Shown here in pieces: positions 62,092 through 64,000 of a DNA stretch of 64,000 nt; the first letter of the stretch is position 1; each line of letters starts with the position of its first letter. The stretch is from Ensifer sp. USDA 6670. GTDB taxonomy: Bacteria; Pseudomonadota; Alphaproteobacteria; Rhizobiales; Rhizobiaceae. The notes below the pieces were generated by a model. It had not been told where the DNA came from, made no database searches, and saw nothing but the letters and a program-made list of their open reading frames with translations. The stretch spans positions 1 through 64,000 of the forward strand of contig ATWE01000020.1 in assembly GCA_000421085.1 (NCBI GenBank), written 5' to 3'. A program made the translations under genes and the position numbers.

Positions 62092-63567
62092 ATGAGCAGC
62101 GATATCAAACTCACTCAGTCTCGAGTAATGGAAGAGGCGCTTTCCGGGCGCCTACCTCTACGCAGCAGCGAACGTGTCTACAAAGGCTACGGCTCGTTCC
62201 TTTGGACCTGCACGGCCTTTAGTGCCGCGACTTGGGCGTTCCTCATCGGCGGCTTTCTGCCCTATGTGGGTGACGTGCGAATAGGGGTACTGGGTTACCT
62301 CGCGGGCATGCTGATCGGCATGGCTGTCGTTGTCTTGGCGTCTGGCATGCCATCCTTCAAATACGGCGTCGAGCCGATCGATGCCGCCAAGGCCTCCTTT
62401 GGCCCTTATGGCATCGTGCTGCCACTGTTTGGACTCCTTGCGACTTGCATCGGTTGGACATACGTGGTCGTCGCACTTACCGCTCGAGGAGCGGCAAACG
62501 TCCTACAAACAGTCGAGCGATCTGATGTGCCGACTGCCGAACCGATCGTTATCGGTCTTGCGCTGTTTACAATGTTCGCAGTGTGGCTCGTAGCAAGCAA
62601 GGGGCCTTGGCTGTTTGAACGGATCAGCAATTATATCGCGCCAGGCCATATCCTAGTAACCGTGCTGATGCTTGGCATCCTGCTCCACCATTACGGCGCC
62701 GATCTCTGGACCCTGCAGGTTCCCGCCGATCAGCGCCTCGCTTCGACACCGGGCCAGGGGTTTGCTCTCGCTGTTGAATTCGGCATCTCCAATTCGCTGA
62801 CATGGTGGCCGATAATGGGCGGACTGACACGGCTGGTGGAGCGTCGCTCGCACATAGTCGGCCCATCTGTTGTCGGGGTCGGCGTGCTTGGCGCTGCATT
62901 CATATCCATGGTGGCCGCGTTCGCGGCCCTGTCCGCCGGAACACCCGATCCGACGATCTGGATGATCACGCTTGCGGGACCCGTGCTTGGTTCCATTATC
63001 ATGACCTTCGTTCTTGCCGCCAATATCGCGACGATGGTCATCATGCTCTATCTCGCCGGCGTTTCGATCCAGCAAATCAAGCCATTGACGCGCGTCCGGT
63101 GGGATATTTTGATCGCTTTGATGCTGCTACCGGGCGCCTATGTGGCGTTTAGAACGGAATGGACTCTCTCTATCGTCATGAGCTGGCTCTCCTATAATGG
63201 CGTCATGTTCGTCGGCATCACGGGCGTCACCTTTGTCGACTATTTCATTCTTCGGAAAGAGACGCTTGCACCGGCGCATCTTTTCACGCGCGATCCTGCT
63301 AGCCGGTATTGGTTCTGGGGAGGCGTCAATTGGGTAGCCGTCGTCATATCGGTGCTGTCGATTGCCTTGTACCTCTTTCTGTACAATCCCGTAACGGCGA
63401 CTATGCATCCGTTAGCTCATGTGTTGGGAGCCGGCATACCGACGGTGATTGTTGCGGGCGTGACGTACTATCTGGTTATGAGGATGTTTGTCATTCCTGC
63501 CGGCAAGGGCGGATACCGGCACACTACGGCTGTCGCTTCGTCACATGAAGTCGTACCCACCCTTTAA
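62092..63567 (+). CDS. NCS1-type nucleobase/hydantoin permease
   Basis: A 491-residue inner-membrane symporter with about 12 hydrophobic spans. Signs of NCS1 are the lead RSSERVYKGYGSFLWTCTAF, span-1 half-helix region TWAFLIGGFLPYVGD and MPSFKYGVEPIDAAKASFGP. A late ITGVTFVDYFILRKETL is also typical. NCS1 proteins carry cytosine, uracil, allantoin or hydantoins with Na+ or H+. ATG 62092 follows GAGGAAG. A hydantoin-like substrate would fit HyuA-HyuB. It is co-transcribed with the small membrane protein under the TetR-type operator. Confidence 0.92.
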   Translation: MSSDIKLTQSRVMEEALSGRLPLRSSERVYKGYGSFLWTCTAFSAATWAFLIGGFLPYVGDVRIGVLGYLAGMLIGMAVVVLASGMPSFKYGVEPIDAAKASFGPYGIVLPLFGLLATCIGWTYVVVALTARGAANVLQTVERSDVPTAEPIVIGLALFTMFAVWLVASKGPWLFERISNYIAPGHILVTVLMLGILLHHYGADLWTLQVPADQRLASTPGQGFALAVEFGISNSLTWWPIMGGLTRLVERRSHIVGPSVVGVGVLGAAFISMVAAFAALSAGTPDPTIWMITLAGPVLGSIIMTFVLAANIATMVIMLYLAGVSIQQIKPLTRVRWDILIALMLLPGAYVAFRTEWTLSIVMSWLSYNGVMFVGITGVTFVDYFILRKETLAPAHLFTRDPASRYWFWGGVNWVAVVISVLSIALYLFLYNPVTATMHPLAHVLGAGIPTVIVAGVTYYLVMRMFVIPAGKGGYRHTTAVASSHEVVPTL

Positions 63568-63750
63568 CAGGACAAGTGGATGTGCAGATGCGCCTGCACG
63601 CATTCTAAGAGCGTGACGAGTACGCGCGGCGTCGGTGGGCACGCTCACCGGCGCCGTAAACATGCGCTGAGACGGGGTCAAAGTTCAGGGCGGGGAGTTC
63701 ATTGATTTTATGAATAGGCGGCAAAGGACATTGACTCGGGTCGTGATAAG
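63568..63750. promoter_or_regulatory. Intergenic region with aldehyde dehydrogenase promoter
   Basis: There is no gene. TTGACT (63731-63736), a 17-base spacer and ATTAAT (63754-63759) form a sigma-70 promoter. A small hairpin GTGCAG-ATGCGC-CTGCAC near 63580-63597 follows the permease but lacks a T-tract. Confidence 0.5.
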
Positions 63751-63773
63751 TGAATTAATGAGCGTTAATTAAT
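63751..63773 (+). promoter_or_regulatory. TetR-type operator, aldehyde dehydrogenase gene
   Basis: The core ATTAATGAGCGTTAATTAAT (63754-63773) overlaps the -10 box. It is about 83 bases before the ATG at 63856. Confidence 0.72.
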
Positions 63774-63855
63774 ATTGGAGCAGCCTCCGAAGTGAGGTCT
63801 GGATGCGAGCGCGACGAAAGGCCTGCCAGGAGGCGCGCCAATCGAGGAGGATCAA

Positions 63856-64000
63856 ATGAAAATCGGGGAACGTCGGCCGCTCATCGGAGAGGCTTTCTGG
63901 TCAAAGGGAAACGACTTTGATGTTTTCGAACCGGCGACTGGGGAAGTGATCGCTCGCGTCCCGGACGTCGGAGCGGAGGGAGTGAACGCGGCCGTGTCAG
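63856..64000 (+). CDS. Aldehyde dehydrogenase family, N-terminus (cut by window edge)
   Basis: Only 48 codons are present: MKIGERRPLIGEAFWSKGND, then FDVFEPATGEVIARVPDVGA and a start of the first helix. This is the standard opening of NAD(P)-dependent aldehyde dehydrogenases (V.NPATGE.IA.VP). ATG 63856 follows GAGGAGG. It would oxidise an aldehyde from the regulon's pathway. Type within the family cannot be told. Confidence 0.85.
   Translation, partial: MKIGERRPLIGEAFWSKGNDFDVFEPATGEVIARVPDVGAEGVNAAVS

Noticed and set aside
63580-63597. Hairpin after the NCS1 permease as a terminator
   Set aside because: Six-base stem and no following T-tract.

Overview
The window looks like part of a symbiosis plasmid or island of a nitrogen-fixing alphaproteobacterium (Rhizobium, Sinorhizobium or Mesorhizobium type). 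It opens inside nifH, which is read leftward and cut by the window edge. A NifA/sigma-54 promoter lies upstream. The GC-rich coding, the many ABC transporters and GntR/TetR regulators, and the dense litter of broken insertion sequences fit such replicons. A repABC-type RepA remnant is also present. No rRNA, tRNA, CRISPR array or phage module was seen.

Region 1 (1-16.1 kb) is the symbiotic and decayed zone. It holds nifH, broken y4wC/y4wD-like genes (a small HTH protein and an MFS transporter, each with one frameshift), an IS1380 remnant and an oxidative operon. That operon runs P450, ferredoxin, SnoaL-like protein, double SDR and luciferase-like monooxygenase, and its promoter is a second copy of the nifH promoter. 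Next come a GntR gene, a chimera of PEP mutase and RepA, and broken IS21 and IS110 elements.

Region 2 (16.1-26.6 kb) has two small hypothetical genes and a remarkable leftward three-gene operon. Each gene is a fusion beginning with a glycosyltransferase: GT + UDP-galactopyranose mutase; GT + Gfo/Idh/MocA + MDR dehydrogenase; GT + GH1-like hydrolase. The genes overlap by ATGA. A transposase scrap and a possible fourth GT fragment lie upstream.

Region 3 (26.9-33.8 kb) is an amine or amino-acid cassette: a DadA-like oxidase, RidA, an XRE regulator, and a polyamine/opine-type ABC transporter with both permeases fused. It ends at a strong terminator.

Region 4 (33.8-41.7 kb), read leftward, is a hydroxy-acid/amino-acid cassette: DapA-like aldolase, a polar amino-acid ABC transporter, FAD-linked and FMN-linked 2-hydroxyacid oxidases, and a GntR regulator. 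An accC fragment and an NCS1 permease fragment flank it. A chemoreceptor gene follows.

Region 5 (44.7-64 kb) is a large catabolic regulon. It includes CoA-transferase genes with in-frame stops, a saccharopine-dehydrogenase-like enzyme, BKACE, SDRs, an acyl-CoA ligase, a Liv-type ABC transporter, hydantoinase/oxoprolinase HyuA-HyuB, a cupin, TetR, a 72-residue membrane peptide, an NCS1 permease and an aldehyde dehydrogenase cut by the window end. At least six promoter regions carry the same palindromic operator (near TGAATGAACGTTAATT), mostly placed over or just after a sigma-70 -10 box. This suggests one TetR-controlled system for taking up and degrading an unidentified, probably cyclic amide/ureide-type, compound.
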